DNA of 64,000 nt from JAAYED01 sp040772225 (GCA_040772225.1 JAXGYO010000002.1:1054001-1118000), one strand, 5' to 3'. Shown: positions 16,782 through 25,288, counted from the stretch's first letter. The notes: generated by a model from the sequence alone, not told the origin. Translations and numbers: made by a program.

Positions 16782-18035
16782 TCAGGCAGCGGGGCGCCGC
16801 CTCTGCAATGCCGAACCGGGCGCGGACCGCTGGAGGATATCCTCGGCGGTCACCACCCAGCGCTGTATGTCAGGATTGGAAGGTAGCTCGAACATGACCT
16901 CGTTCAGCGTCTCTTCCAGAATCGTACGCAGTCCACGGGCGCCCATGTTCGAGCGCATGGCCTCCCGCGCAGCCACCAGCAGGGCCTCATCGGCGAACTC
17001 GAGCGTGACATCATCAAGCTCAAACAGCCGTTGGAACTGCCGCACCAGCGCGTTGCGCGGCTCGGTGAGGATGCGCACCATGTCCTCTTCGCTGAGCGGA
17101 TCCACCGACACCACCACGGGCAGCCGCCCTATAAACTCGGGAATCAGCCCATACTGAAGGAGATCCTCGGGAGAGACCTGGCTGAGAAGCTCGGCATCGG
17201 TCGGCTCGGCGCGGCGCTCGCCCTGTGCAAAACCCATCGGGCTCTTGAACCGGGTGCGCTCGCGAATGATGTCCACGAGCCCGTCAAAGGCGCCACCACA
17301 GATGAACAGAATGTCGCTGGTGTCGACCTGGATGAACTCTTGCTGCGGATGCTTGCGCCCGCCCTGGGGCGGCACATTCGCTACAGTGCCTTCCAGAATC
17401 TTGAGCAGCGCCTGCTGAACGCCCTCACCGGAGACATCTCTGGTAATGGAGGCATTGTCGCCACTCTTGCGGGCGATCTTGTCGATCTCATCGATGTAGA
17501 TGATGCCCTGAGAGGCGCGCTTGACATCGAAATCAGCGTTGTAGAGCAGGCGAAGAAGGATGTTCTCGACATCCTCACCCACATAGCCCGCCTCTGTGAG
17601 CGCTGTGGCATCGGAGATGCTGAAAGGGACATCCAGGCTGTGCGCCAGTGTCTGGGCCAGCAGCGTCTTGCCGCAACCAGTGGGCCCGATGAGAAGGACG
17701 TTGCTCTTTTGCAGTTCCACGTCCTGATGCTCGTGTTCGCTGTCCAGCACGCGCTTGTAGTGATTGTAAACCGCCACGGAGAGCGTGCGCTTGGCGCGCT
17801 CCTGCCCGATGACATAACCGCTCAAGGAATCAAAGATCTCGCGCGGCGCGGGGATATCCTCCCTGCGCAGCGCGTGCTCCTCCTTGCTCTCTGCGCCCGA
17901 GTCCAGAATCTGCTTGCACAGATTAACACAGCCGTCGCAGATATGGACGCCATTTGGCCCGGCGATCAGTCGGCGGCCCGGCCCTTCGGGCTGCCCGCAG
18001 AACGAACACGCGGGACGCTGCATGGACTGGCTCAC
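16782..18035 (-). CDS. clpX: ATP-dependent Clp protease ATP-binding subunit ClpX
   Basis: The 417-residue AAA+ unfoldase has the N-terminal zinc-binding domain (Cys10, 13, 33, 36) and Walker A GPTGCGKT. Walker B is IIYIDEIDKIA, the pore-loop area is GYVGEDVENILLRLL, and sensor 2 lies around NMGARGLRTILE. It recognises and unfolds substrates for ClpP. Its start overlaps the clpP stop by four bases, so the two are coupled; tig lies upstream. tig-clpP-clpX is a classic order. Confidence 0.96.
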   Translation of the reverse strand: MSQSMQRPACSFCGQPEGPGRRLIAGPNGVHICDGCVNLCKQILDSGAESKEEHALRREDIPAPREIFDSLSGYVIGQERAKRTLSVAVYNHYKRVLDSEHEHQDVELQKSNVLLIGPTGCGKTLLAQTLAHSLDVPFSISDATALTEAGYVGEDVENILLRLLYNADFDVKRASQGIIYIDEIDKIARKSGDNASITRDVSGEGVQQALLKILEGTVANVPPQGGRKHPQQEFIQVDTSDILFICGGAFDGLVDIIRERTRFKSPMGFAQGERRAEPTDAELLSQVSPEDLLQYGLIPEFIGRLPVVVSVDPLSEEDMVRILTEPRNALVRQFQRLFELDDVTLEFADEALLVAAREAMRSNMGARGLRTILEETLNEVMFELPSNPDIQRWVVTAEDILQRSAPGSALQRRRPAA

Positions 18036-18646
18036 TCTTCCTTGGCCTCGCGCGCCTGAGCGGGCGTGATCACCTCGTCAACCAGGCCGTATTCCACGGC
18101 CTGCTGGGCATCCAGATAATAGTCGCGGTCGGTGTCTCTCTCGATGCGCTCCAGCGGCTGGCCTGTATGCTGCACCAGGATATTGTTGAGCATCCGGCGC
18201 AGCCGAAGGATCTCCTCGGCCTGGATCTGGATGTCGCTGGCCTGGCCGCGAGCACCACCGGCGGGCTGATGGATGTGGATCGTGGCATGGGGCAGCGCGA
18301 AACGGCGCCCGGGCGTGCCCGCAGCCAGCAGCACGGTACCGAAACTGGCAGTGCTGCCCACAGCGATGGTCGAGACTGGCGCCCGAATCACCTGCATCGT
18401 GTCATAGATGGCCAGACCGGCATACACGACGCCGCCCGGCGACTGGATATACAGGCTGATCTCCCGCTCGGGGTCCTCGCGGTCCAGATAGAGCATCTGT
18501 GCCACGATCAGACCGGCGATCTGGTCGTCGATGGCCGTGCCGAGAAAGATGATACGCTCGCGCAAAAGCAACGAATAGATATCATAGGCGCGCTCGCCGC
18601 GCCCGGTGGTCTCGATGACCATGGGAACAAGGGCATCTGTAAACAT
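18032..18646 (-). CDS. clpP: ATP-dependent Clp protease proteolytic subunit ClpP
   Basis: The product is 204 residues. The serine nucleophile is Ser101 in VGSTASFGTVLL, where GSTAS replaces the more usual GQAAS. The catalytic His lies in the ATIHIHQPAGG segment and the Asp in ERDTDRDYYLDAQQAVEYGLVD. It has no long propeptide. AGGAGG precedes the ATG. A hairpin (18664-18686) sits between tig and this gene without a T-run; it may be an attenuator or simply a spacer. It is coupled to clpX. Confidence 0.95.
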   Translation of the reverse strand: MFTDALVPMVIETTGRGERAYDIYSLLLRERIIFLGTAIDDQIAGLIVAQMLYLDREDPEREISLYIQSPGGVVYAGLAIYDTMQVIRAPVSTIAVGSTASFGTVLLAAGTPGRRFALPHATIHIHQPAGGARGQASDIQIQAEEILRLRRMLNNILVQHTGQPLERIERDTDRDYYLDAQQAVEYGLVDEVITPAQAREAKEE

Positions 18647-18719
18647 ATGGTTCCTCCTGCACTGCCCCGTCCTGCAAGGACGCGGGGCTTAACGGGCCAA
18701 GGGTGCTACCTGGCCTCGA

Positions 18720-20153
18720 TTATGATTCATCTTGGGCGCTTGCATCGACAGCGTCTGTACCCGCTGTCTCAGCATCCGCTGTCTCAGCATCCGCTGCCGG
18801 CTCCGCATCGACGTCCACTGCGGCCTCCGCTGCCTCTGCGCCTTCCTCAGCGACCGGCTCGGGAAGAGGCCGGCCGGCCATCCGATCCGCCAGCCACTGA
18901 GCAGCCTTCATCACCATCGCATCCTCGATGGCCAGGCCGAGTGCGCCGTTCTGGACCGCCTGCTGGAGCATCTCCTCAGCCTTGTCGCCATAGGACATGG
19001 CGATGTTGTTGGCAAAGTTGTTGATCGCGGCATTGGCCTCGTCATCGGTCAAATGGACATCCTCATGCCGGATATACTCGAGGAGCACGAGCCGTTGCAG
19101 GAGCCCCTTTTCGGCATCAGGACGGATGTCATCACGCAAGTCCTGCTCGGTGCGGTTGGTGATGCGGAGATACGAATCCAGCGAAAACCCCATCCGTTGC
19201 GCGCGGGCCCGCTGATTGGCGACAGCGCGATCGATCTCGCGCTCCAGGGCAGCCTGGGGATAGGATATCTCCGAACTATTGATCAGCATCTCGACCGCCT
19301 CGAGCCGCTCCGCGGCCCGGTTCTGCGCCTCACGCTGCTCTTTGAGGTCCTCGGCGATGGCCTCGCGCAGATCGGCGATCGTCTCATAATCGCCAACGGT
19401 CATGGCGAAGGAGTCATCGACTTCCGGGAGCTCCACCTCGCGGACCTCACCCACGACGACCTTATAGTCCACCTTTTTCCCGGCCAGGTCCTCATTCGGC
19501 TCATCTTCGGGGTACGTGAGGCTGAACTCGCGCGTATCGCCCATCTCTGCACCCAGCAACGCCTCTGCAAAGCCCTCCGGGCGCATGTACTCGGTCAGAT
19601 CCAGCGTGGCACTCTCTTCACGCTGCACCTCTTCGCCATCCACCGTGCCCCAGATGCCGACCATAACCTGGTCATCCATCTGAAGCGGGCGTTTGACCGG
19701 CGTGACCTCAGCATGCTGCCGGCGCAACATCTCGATCTGCTCGTCGATATCGGCGTCGGTGATTACCACCTCTGGCCGAGCCTGGATGCGCATCTCGGCG
19801 TAGGCCCCAAGCTCGACGACAGGCACGAGAGGGACATTGACCTTGAGCACAAGAGGATCCTCGGTCTCGATCTCCATCTGCGTCTGCTCATACGGCTGGA
19901 TATCGGCCTCGCGAATCGCCTGGTGATAGATCTCGGGGGCGATGCGATTGAGCGCCTCATTGAGAATCATCTCACGGCCAAAGGTGCGCTCCACCATGGC
20001 GTAAGGCGCCCGGCCGGGCCGATAGCCGCGCAGCGGGCGCTGACGCGAGATGTCGCGAGCGGCCTGGCGCATCGCCCTGTCGATGGTCTCCGGATCCGGA
20101 ACAATAGTGAGCACCACCTCGCGGGGCGCTACGGTTTCACTGGTGACTTGCAC
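18720..20153 (-). CDS. tig: Trigger factor-like ribosome-associated chaperone
   Basis: The product is 477 residues from GTG 20153, chosen because AGGAGG lies 7 nt upstream and the N-terminus VQVTSETVAPREVVLTI fits. The ribosome-binding loop is DISRQRPLRGYRPGRAP, a variant of the usual FRxGK. The PPIase-like domain (DDQVMVGIWGTVDGEEV, PEGFAEALLGAEMGDTREF) and the long helical chaperone arms follow. The C-terminus ends in an acidic Ala/Asp/Glu-rich tail of about 40 residues, which is unusual and probably disordered. It lies upstream of clpP and clpX. Confidence 0.9.
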   Translation of the reverse strand: MQVTSETVAPREVVLTIVPDPETIDRAMRQAARDISRQRPLRGYRPGRAPYAMVERTFGREMILNEALNRIAPEIYHQAIREADIQPYEQTQMEIETEDPLVLKVNVPLVPVVELGAYAEMRIQARPEVVITDADIDEQIEMLRRQHAEVTPVKRPLQMDDQVMVGIWGTVDGEEVQREESATLDLTEYMRPEGFAEALLGAEMGDTREFSLTYPEDEPNEDLAGKKVDYKVVVGEVREVELPEVDDSFAMTVGDYETIADLREAIAEDLKEQREAQNRAAERLEAVEMLINSSEISYPQAALEREIDRAVANQRARAQRMGFSLDSYLRITNRTEQDLRDDIRPDAEKGLLQRLVLLEYIRHEDVHLTDDEANAAINNFANNIAMSYGDKAEEMLQQAVQNGALGLAIEDAMVMKAAQWLADRMAGRPLPEPVAEEGAEAAEAAVDVDAEPAADAETADAETAGTDAVDASAQDES

Positions 20154-20208
20154 GCTCGGTCCTCCTCGCAGTTCTCGTTCGCTGGCCCGGCTCACGGGCA
20201 ACCTCTCG

Positions 20209-20237
20209 ATTATACCATATCCGCCATAGAGCAGAAA
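20209..20237 (-). promoter_or_regulatory. Possible tig promoter
   Basis: A perfect TATAAT on the minus strand (20214-20209) lies 56 nt before the tig start. The -35 at 17 bp (TTTCTG) is weak, so read-through from the tRNA promoter may also contribute. Confidence 0.45.
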
Positions 20238-20306
20238 TTGTGGTCGACATACAAGAATGCTGGCCCCACACGTACCGGAGCCAGCATCCCTACAGACTGT
20301 ACTCTG

Positions 20307-20378
20307 AGCGGAAGACGAGATTCGAACTCGCGACCCTCTCCTTGGCAAGGAGATGCTCTACCACTGAGCCACTTCCGC
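20307..20378 (-). tRNA. tRNA-Gly (anticodon GCC)
   Basis: The acceptor arms GCGGAAG and CTTCCGC pair. The anticodon stem CTCCT/AGGAG encloses TGCCA (GCC), and the T arm has GTTCGAATC. No encoded CCA is seen. Confidence 0.95.
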
Positions 20379-20399
20379 GTGCTAATGTGCTCTGCCAGA

Positions 20400-20481
20400 T
20401 GGGGAAGGAGAGATTTGAACTCTCACGGATTTCTCCACGTGATCCTAAATCACGCTCGTCTGCCAATTCCGACACTCCCCC
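20400..20481 (-). tRNA. tRNA-Leu (anticodon TAG)
   Basis: This is a class II tRNA of 82 nt with acceptor GGGGGAG/CTTCCCC and a long variable arm. The anticodon stem GTGAT/ATCAC surrounds TTAGG (TAG), and the T arm has GTTCAAATC. Confidence 0.95.
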
Positions 20482-20591
20482 GTGCTTCGGACCACGGATC
20501 CTGCGATCCCGGGCCCTGGTCAGACGGGCCGTCGTGGGCGACGCGCTTGTGACGCATCGCGGCAGCACCGGACGCAGCATCCCTTTCCCGA

Positions 20592-20663
20592 TGAGCCGCC
20601 CAGGACTCGAACCTGGAACCAACTGATTAAGAGTCAGTGGCTCTGCCATTGAGCTAGCGGCCC
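20592..20663 (-). tRNA. tRNA-Lys (anticodon CTT)
   Basis: The acceptor GGGCCGC pairs with GCGGCTC through one G-T pair. The anticodon loop CTCTTAA lies between CTGA and TCAG, and the T arm has GTTCGAGTC. It is the first tRNA after the promoter at 20730-20758. Confidence 0.95.
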
Positions 20664-20729
20664 GCGGTTGTCCACTGTCAACGCACCGGCGCCCCGAGAC
20701 ACGCCCGAACCTCTCCACTGGACGCATCG

Positions 20730-20758
20730 ATTATAGGGCAAACGGGCGGTCGGGTCAA
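20730..20758 (-). promoter_or_regulatory. Promoter of the tRNA cluster
   Basis: On the minus strand, TTGACC (20758-20753) and TATAAT (20735-20730) are 17 bp apart, about 65 nt before the tRNA-Lys 5' end. The -35 touches the end of the kinase remnant. Confidence 0.8.
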
Positions 20759-20918
20759 ATGGATAGCGCTCCGGGTGGCGCGGGTGAGCCGCCGGCCCAG
20801 CCCTGCATACTGGAGCACAAAGCACAGCCCGGCCACGGCGCTCGGCGTGGAGAGGATCATCTGGAAACGAAACCACCAGAACGTCAGACCCGGCTCAATG
20901 GCCGACAGCTCCAGCGCG
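20754..20918 (-). pseudogene. Remnant of a 7TM-type sensor histidine kinase N-terminus
   Basis: On the minus strand the frame reads ALELSAIEPGLTFWWFRFQ, then AVAGLCFVLQYAGLGRRLT. This matches the pattern of one loop plus one membrane helix of the N-terminal seven-helix sensory domain of some histidine kinases (E-x-x-s-x-s-L-x-x-k-l-x-W and l-x-F-x-L-x-Y-a-g). Only about 55 residues remain, with no start and no kinase domain. It abuts, in the opposite direction, the remnant at 20919. It is a dead fragment. The family call rests on a short stretch. Confidence 0.4.
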
Positions 20919-21092
20919 TTGCCGATCGCCGGGGACTTGAACCTGGACGGCGTCGTCGACGATGTGGGCGACTACGATCCCGCGACCCGTAGCTGGTACT
21001 ATGACGATGACCACGACGGCAATCCGTCTAGCAAGGCCAGCTGGGGCGAGTTCTACGACCTGCCCTTTGCCGGCGCCCTCTGGCAGTACTAG
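20919..21092 (+). pseudogene. Remnant of an FG-GAP/VCBS-like repeat protein
   Basis: The plus frame reads LPIAGDLNLDGVVDDVGDYD, PATRSWYYDDDHDGN and WGEFYDLPFAGALWQY before a TAG at 21090-21092. It resembles one unit of the secreted repeat G-D-x-(x)-D-G-x-x-D-x-x-x-Y-x-P-x-T-x-x-W-Y found in extracellular proteins. No start codon or signal peptide is attached. It begins exactly where the opposite-strand kinase remnant ends, pointing to a deletion or recombination junction near 20918/20919. The rest of 20664-21211 holds only a promoter and a stem-loop. Confidence 0.4.
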
Positions 21093-21149
21093 CCGCGCCG
21101 GGCGCAGACGCCGTCAACCGACGGCGCCCGCGCAACGCGCACCAGAACA

Positions 21150-21175
21150 GCGGCCGCCCCTCACGGGGCGGCCGC
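21150..21175. terminator. Perfect 11-bp stem-loop
   Basis: GCGGCCGCCCC (21150-21160) and GGGGCGGCCGC (21165-21175) enclose TCAC. It lies 36 bp past the stop of the minus-strand gene at 21212 and could terminate it. No T-run is present. Confidence 0.55.
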
Positions 21176-21211
21176 CGATACTATCGTGCCGCGGGTGGTG
21201 TGCGCGACCGG

Positions 21212-24200
21212 CTACCGCGTGACAAAGGGCAGGTAGACTCTGTACACCTTGCGCACCACAACAGGCTGGCCGCGCACGCCGCCCACCTCGCCCAGCAGCA
21301 CCTGGCCGGCGTAGAGCGGAGGGCTCACGGCGATGCAAAACTTGCCCGTAGCGTCTGAGGTGCCAGTGGCCAGAAGCAGGTCCTCACCGGGCGTCACATC
21401 GTGAATGTTCACGGTCACGCTGTATGGATAGCCCGCCGGGGGCTTGACCGTGCCGCATACGACCGTGTCACCCTCCCAGAGCGGGTTCAGCCGGGTGATG
21501 TAGGCCTTGTCTGTGACGCCCCAGGCGGAGTAGATCTCGTTCCCCAGAGGCTCGACGAAGGACACCAGCCCGACGGAGCCCGGCACCAGCGGCACCACCG
21601 CGCTGAGCCGGATGAACTGGACCGGGGCATAGGCCACGGTGCTGCTTGGGGCGAAACGCGCGCTGGCCGTGGGCGACTCTAGCGTCGCCGTGCCGGTCCA
21701 GTCGATGAGGCCGTATGGCGCCAGCGCGACGCTGTCCGGGCCCGCCCAGCGCACCGGACCCACCGCCGCGAGCGTGTACAGCTCCGGATCGGGCAGCCCG
21801 ATCACCAGCGGCACCGGGCTGATCGTCAGCGTGACAGGCAGCGTCATCCCGTTCGCCCCCTCCTCGAACGTGGCCGTCAGCGTGCCCGCCGACCGGATCA
21901 GGGCTCGAGCCGCAGGGTTGCTGTCCAGCATGAGCAAGGCGTCCCTGGTCTTGTCCTCGACGGACGACGAGTACCTGGGGAATTCCTTGGTGCCCGTACC
22001 GGCGCCCTCGGTGCCGGGCTTGGGCTCAAAGTGCACCGTGACGCTTCGGTCGCCTCTGGGCAGGATGTCGGGCCAGTACAGCGCTCTCATCAAGAACCCG
22101 GACACGACGACGATGTTCTCGTTTTCAAAGGCGCGGATCCTGCGGTTGTAAAAGGTGACAAAGACCTGGTTACCGTCCGGATGCGTCAGGTACACACGGC
22201 CATAGTCGCCAAAGTCCAGACTCTCGTTCTTGGTGGTCACCGCGCAGGTCGTTGAGCTGCGGGTGAGATACGGGTTGGCGGCCGCATAGGTGCCGCCCGC
22301 ACTGGCCTGTATCTGCTTCCAGGCAGCGCGGTCCTGCTCCGGGATCACCCGCAGCACTGTGTTGGCCGGGGCCTTACCCGCGACGATGTCCTGCTCGGCG
22401 TACAGCCGCGCCTCTAGGTCGTCGACGGGGATGGTGTGTACCCGCCCGCCGGAAGCCACCGTGACCGTGTCGCCCGGGTCGATATATACCGAGGTGGCGG
22501 CATTGTAGTAGGTGTTCACGTACAGTTTGTCGTACAGGAGCCAGAACAGGCGTTTTGTTGCCGGCTGTGCGGCCTGTTTGACAGCGCCCCCCGCCGCGGA
22601 CACCGCTACTGTCGGCTGCTCGAGGCCCGTGGCCATCCAGCCATCGACATAGTTGAACCCGCTCATGGCAGCGGCGATGGGCGCCGCGTAGGCCGTATAG
22701 ACAAAGTTGCCGCAGGGCGCCTCATAGCCCACGTAGCCAAAGCTCCCCGGCTGCAGCTGTACCACGTCGCTGGTGCCGCAGGTAACCGGCCCAGAGGCGT
22801 AGGCGCCAGTGGCACTCGCGGTCACCCGCGCCTCCCAGGCATCATACCTGGAGCTTTCCGTGACGTACCCCTGCACGTTGCCTGCGCCGATCACCATGCC
22901 CGTGTTCGCTGGTCCAGTGCCCGTCACCTGGTTTATGCTCAGATTCGCCGCCGCGGTCACCGGGAGTACGGCCACCGTCTGGTCAAAGGCGATGTTGCCG
23001 TCATAGTCGATGGCGACCCGGACCGAGTCCCCGGCCATGATGGTGGCCGGGTCAAAGGAAACCGTATAGGGCTGGGTGGTCGAGCTGCCGGCGCTGGCCG
23101 TCGCCTTGATCGCACCGCCGGGGGCCTTGAGCTCCGCTGTCAGACCAGGCGTAGGCCGCGTCGCCTTGTATGCCGTGAGCACCCCGCTGGGAGCAGCGGG
23201 CAGTCTGAAGGCATAGCCGTGCACGACCGGCGAGTTCTGCAGCACGTAGACGTTCTGCCCCCACAGCGTCCAAACCTCGTCGCCGGTGGGCTGCCCAGAG
23301 CTTCCCAGCAGGCGCACGCGCGCGAACCCCTTGTTCCCCTGCACGATGTCCTTGACCTTGTAGGTCGCGTCCGCCGTGGTGCGAAAGGTGGCGGCCGTGA
23401 AACGCCCGCTGGCGTCGCTCTTGACCTCGGCATAGGTCATGTTGCTGCCGGGTGTGAGGTAGGAGGTCGCCAGGTAAAGGGAAGCGGTCGGCGAGGTCAG
23501 CGTGACGATTACGTCTGCGTTGGGGACCGTCGTGCCCTCCACCCGGTCAGCCTCGGGGAGGCCGCAGGCGCTGAGACTCACGATCTGTACGCGCTTATCC
23601 TCGGACGGATCGGGGTAGGCCGGCGTGCCCGGGTTGTCACCGCTGGTGATTACGTGCACATAGTCCCCGGGCCGCATGGGCACGTACTTGGTTCGGTCGA
23701 TGGGATCGACAAAGGTGGTCTCAAAGTAGAGCGGGTCGGGATTGACGTATACGCAGTTGGGCAGGACCCCGCACGACCCGGAGGGCACGCCGATCACCGT
23801 GCCATCGGCCGTCTCCAGCGTGAGCTGCACGTCCAGCCCGCCGATGTTGGTGTTGCCCCACACCAGGGGCGAGTTCACCTGGGCAAAGATCACCGAGGTC
23901 ACCGGGGCCAGATCCGCGGGCAGCAAAGCCGCCCCCGGCTCCTTCCCGGCTTCAGTGGGCTCCGCCTCCACCTCGGCCACCAGCATGCTAGCACGCAGCG
24001 CCGCCACGCCCGCCTCGCTCAGCCCGGCGCGAAAGACCGCTTGCCGCTCGTCGTAGCCGTAGCCGCCCGCCAGCCCATCCGCTACCAGCGCCGCCAGCTC
24101 CGCCTCCAGCGCGTCGCGTTGCTCCTCCTCGGCGCCCGCCGTGGCTGCCGATGCCTCCGCCCCGACGCCGGGGTCCACCACGATCATGGCGTTCGGCGCC

Positions 24201-24352
24201 GCCGGCCGGATCAAATATACCGGCCAGATTGCCGAGCCCTCAGCCTCCTGCGCCGCCGGTTCGGCCTGCGCAAGCGGCGCCATGCTTAGCAGCAGCGCGC
24301 AAGCCAGCGCCATCACAACCCACCATCGATCCTTAACAGCATACTCGCCCAT
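21212..24352 (-). CDS. Large exported beta-rich protein, function unknown
   Basis: ATG 24352 has GGGAGGGAG upstream; an upstream ATG at 24382 would add 10 residues. The 1046-residue product starts with a signal peptide (VVMALACALLLSMAPLAQA). An Ala/Glu-rich helical region follows (residues 30-130), then a long series of beta-sandwich-like segments rich in Thr, Val, Gly and Pro. Recurrent pieces include MRPGDYVHV, IMAGDSVRVAI and IDPGDTVTVASGG, each a P-GD-V pattern, and carboxypeptidase-regulatory-like pieces (SDASGRFTA, TSDATGKFCIAV). It ends VYRVYLPFVTR, like the C25 peptidase. I recognise no enzyme motif. It is probably a surface or secreted structural or binding protein. It stands alone on its strand. 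Confidence 0.6.
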   Translation of the reverse strand: MGEYAVKDRWWVVMALACALLLSMAPLAQAEPAAQEAEGSAIWPVYLIRPAAPNAMIVVDPGVGAEASAATAGAEEEQRDALEAELAALVADGLAGGYGYDERQAVFRAGLSEAGVAALRASMLVAEVEAEPTEAGKEPGAALLPADLAPVTSVIFAQVNSPLVWGNTNIGGLDVQLTLETADGTVIGVPSGSCGVLPNCVYVNPDPLYFETTFVDPIDRTKYVPMRPGDYVHVITSGDNPGTPAYPDPSEDKRVQIVSLSACGLPEADRVEGTTVPNADVIVTLTSPTASLYLATSYLTPGSNMTYAEVKSDASGRFTAATFRTTADATYKVKDIVQGNKGFARVRLLGSSGQPTGDEVWTLWGQNVYVLQNSPVVHGYAFRLPAAPSGVLTAYKATRPTPGLTAELKAPGGAIKATASAGSSTTQPYTVSFDPATIMAGDSVRVAIDYDGNIAFDQTVAVLPVTAAANLSINQVTGTGPANTGMVIGAGNVQGYVTESSRYDAWEARVTASATGAYASGPVTCGTSDVVQLQPGSFGYVGYEAPCGNFVYTAYAAPIAAAMSGFNYVDGWMATGLEQPTVAVSAAGGAVKQAAQPATKRLFWLLYDKLYVNTYYNAATSVYIDPGDTVTVASGGRVHTIPVDDLEARLYAEQDIVAGKAPANTVLRVIPEQDRAAWKQIQASAGGTYAAANPYLTRSSTTCAVTTKNESLDFGDYGRVYLTHPDGNQVFVTFYNRRIRAFENENIVVVSGFLMRALYWPDILPRGDRSVTVHFEPKPGTEGAGTGTKEFPRYSSSVEDKTRDALLMLDSNPAARALIRSAGTLTATFEEGANGMTLPVTLTISPVPLVIGLPDPELYTLAAVGPVRWAGPDSVALAPYGLIDWTGTATLESPTASARFAPSSTVAYAPVQFIRLSAVVPLVPGSVGLVSFVEPLGNEIYSAWGVTDKAYITRLNPLWEGDTVVCGTVKPPAGYPYSVTVNIHDVTPGEDLLLATGTSDATGKFCIAVSPPLYAGQVLLGEVGGVRGQPVVVRKVYRVYLPFVTR

Positions 24353-24523
24353 GGTTACTCTCCCTCCCGTGCAAGCGCACACCCGATATCCCGATCATTA
24401 TACAGTACAGTGTGCGCCGTGCGCCAACCCCTTGCAGGCCTCTGGCTCTGCATCTACAATGCGGGCGGAGCAAACGCCGCCCGGTGTCACGGGCGCGGAG
24501 AAAATGAACCGAGGGAGCAGCCG

Positions 24524-24703
24524 ATGGCAGAGCACAACACGCCCGAACCGCGCTCAGTGCACGAGCCCGGCAGGCCTCGCCCCACCCCGGCCTAGTACCT
24601 GCTGGTGGCGCTGCTGATCGCCGCCGTGGTGATCGCCGCGCTCGCTATCTTCGACGTACCGCTGGCCAGGGAACTGATCACCGTTGTGGGCGGCACCCCT
24701 TAA
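24524..24703 (+). pseudogene. Small single-membrane-segment ORF interrupted by an in-frame TAG
   Basis: ATG 24524 has GAGGGAG about 6 nt upstream. The frame codes 23 hydrophilic residues (MAEHNTPEPRSVHEPGRPRP, then TPA), meets TAG at 24593-24595, and continues without other stops. The continuation is YLLVALLIAAVVIAALAIFD, then VPLARELITVVGGTP and TAA at 24701-24703. The second half is an obvious membrane helix and the whole would be a 59-residue protein. A TGG-to-TAG (Trp) or CAG-to-TAG change would explain it. TAG ends many other genes here, so it is not generally recoded. I do not recognise the family. The rest of 24353-24798 shows nothing. Confidence 0.45.
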
Positions 24704-24798
24704 CCCCCCACGGTGCCGCCCGACCGCGCGTGCCCTCCCCGCCCGTAATCCCTGCTCAAGCCCGGCGTAAATCCCGCGCAAAGAATGCCGCAGACCCC

Positions 24799-24826
24799 TT
24801 GACTTTTGGCCCGACCCGGGTATGAT
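24799..24826 (+). promoter_or_regulatory. Promoter of the Flp/Tad locus
   Basis: TTGACT (24799-24804) and TATGAT (24821-24826) are 16 bp apart. The predicted start near 24833 gives a leader of about 255 nt before the first Flp pilin, with a palindrome immediately after the start. Confidence 0.65.
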
Positions 24827-24848
24827 AAATGTAATGCTCTGGCTGGAT

Positions 24849-24872
24849 CATATATGACATATGTCATATATG
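24849..24872. promoter_or_regulatory. Perfect 24-bp palindrome, putative operator
   Basis: The half-site CATATATGACAT (24849-24860) is followed directly by its exact reverse complement (24861-24872). It lies about 15-40 nt after the predicted transcription start and is AT-rich in a GC-rich region, as expected for a dimeric repressor site. As RNA it would also form a hairpin. Confidence 0.55.
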
Positions 24873-25018
24873 CAATGTCATACGGTCCATGTGGCCAGCG
24901 AGACCCGGGCTGCGGGGCGTGGTCACCTAGCAGCACCACCCGCAGCGCGCGGAGGAGCCCGCGTAAAAAGGGTCTAAACAGCGCTTGCGGGGCTTGATTT
25001 CCGGCGCGCCGTGCGCTA

Positions 25019-25030
25019 GTGTGATCACAC
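25019..25030. promoter_or_regulatory. 12-bp palindrome GTGTGATCACAC
   Basis: This second short palindrome in the pilin leader lies 59 bp before the first pilin start. It resembles the half-sites of CRP/FNR-type operators but lacks their central spacer, so the assignment is weak. Confidence 0.3.
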
Positions 25031-25088
25031 CGGTGGGCGGGTGGCGCAAGCCAGGGAGAGACCGCCGGACCCAGAGGGAAAGAACGTG

Positions 25089-25271
25089 ATGCGCGAGGTG
25101 TGTGCTGGCGTGCGCGCCCTGTTGTACGGCCGTCGAGAGCGGGGTCAAACGCTGACGGAATATGCGCTCATCATAGCCTTTGTAGCCATCGTGCTGGTCA
25201 CGGCGCTGACATTCCTGGGCAGCAATCTTGAGCAAATCTACACTAACATTTCCGAAACGTATCCATTCTAG
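25089..25271 (+). CDS. flp: Flp-type pilin 1
   Basis: The 60-residue product is a classic Flp prepilin: a short basic leader, the cleavage/processing motif RRERGQTLTEYALI with the conserved Glu, and one hydrophobic helix (IIAFVAIVLVTALTFLG). A short tail ends YPF. ATG 25089 directly follows a GTG at 25086, either of which could be used; AGGGAAAG lies upstream. A prepilin peptidase should cut before the hydrophobic part. It is the first gene after the Tad promoter and forms the pilus fibre with, or instead of, the second copy. Confidence 0.85.
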   Translation: MREVCAGVRALLYGRRERGQTLTEYALIIAFVAIVLVTALTFLGSNLEQIYTNISETYPF

Positions 25272-25288
25272 AGAGGCTTGGCCTCTTT
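25272..25288 (+). terminator. Short attenuator-like hairpin after the first pilin
   Basis: AGAGGC, TTG and GCCTCT followed by TT start at the end of the pilin stop codon. The stem is only 6 bp, so partial termination that gives excess pilin transcript is possible but weakly supported. Confidence 0.35.

Noticed and set aside
24841..24880. The 24-bp palindrome as an intrinsic terminator
   Set aside because: The stem is AT-rich with no loop and no T-run, and it sits right after a promoter; an operator reading fits better.
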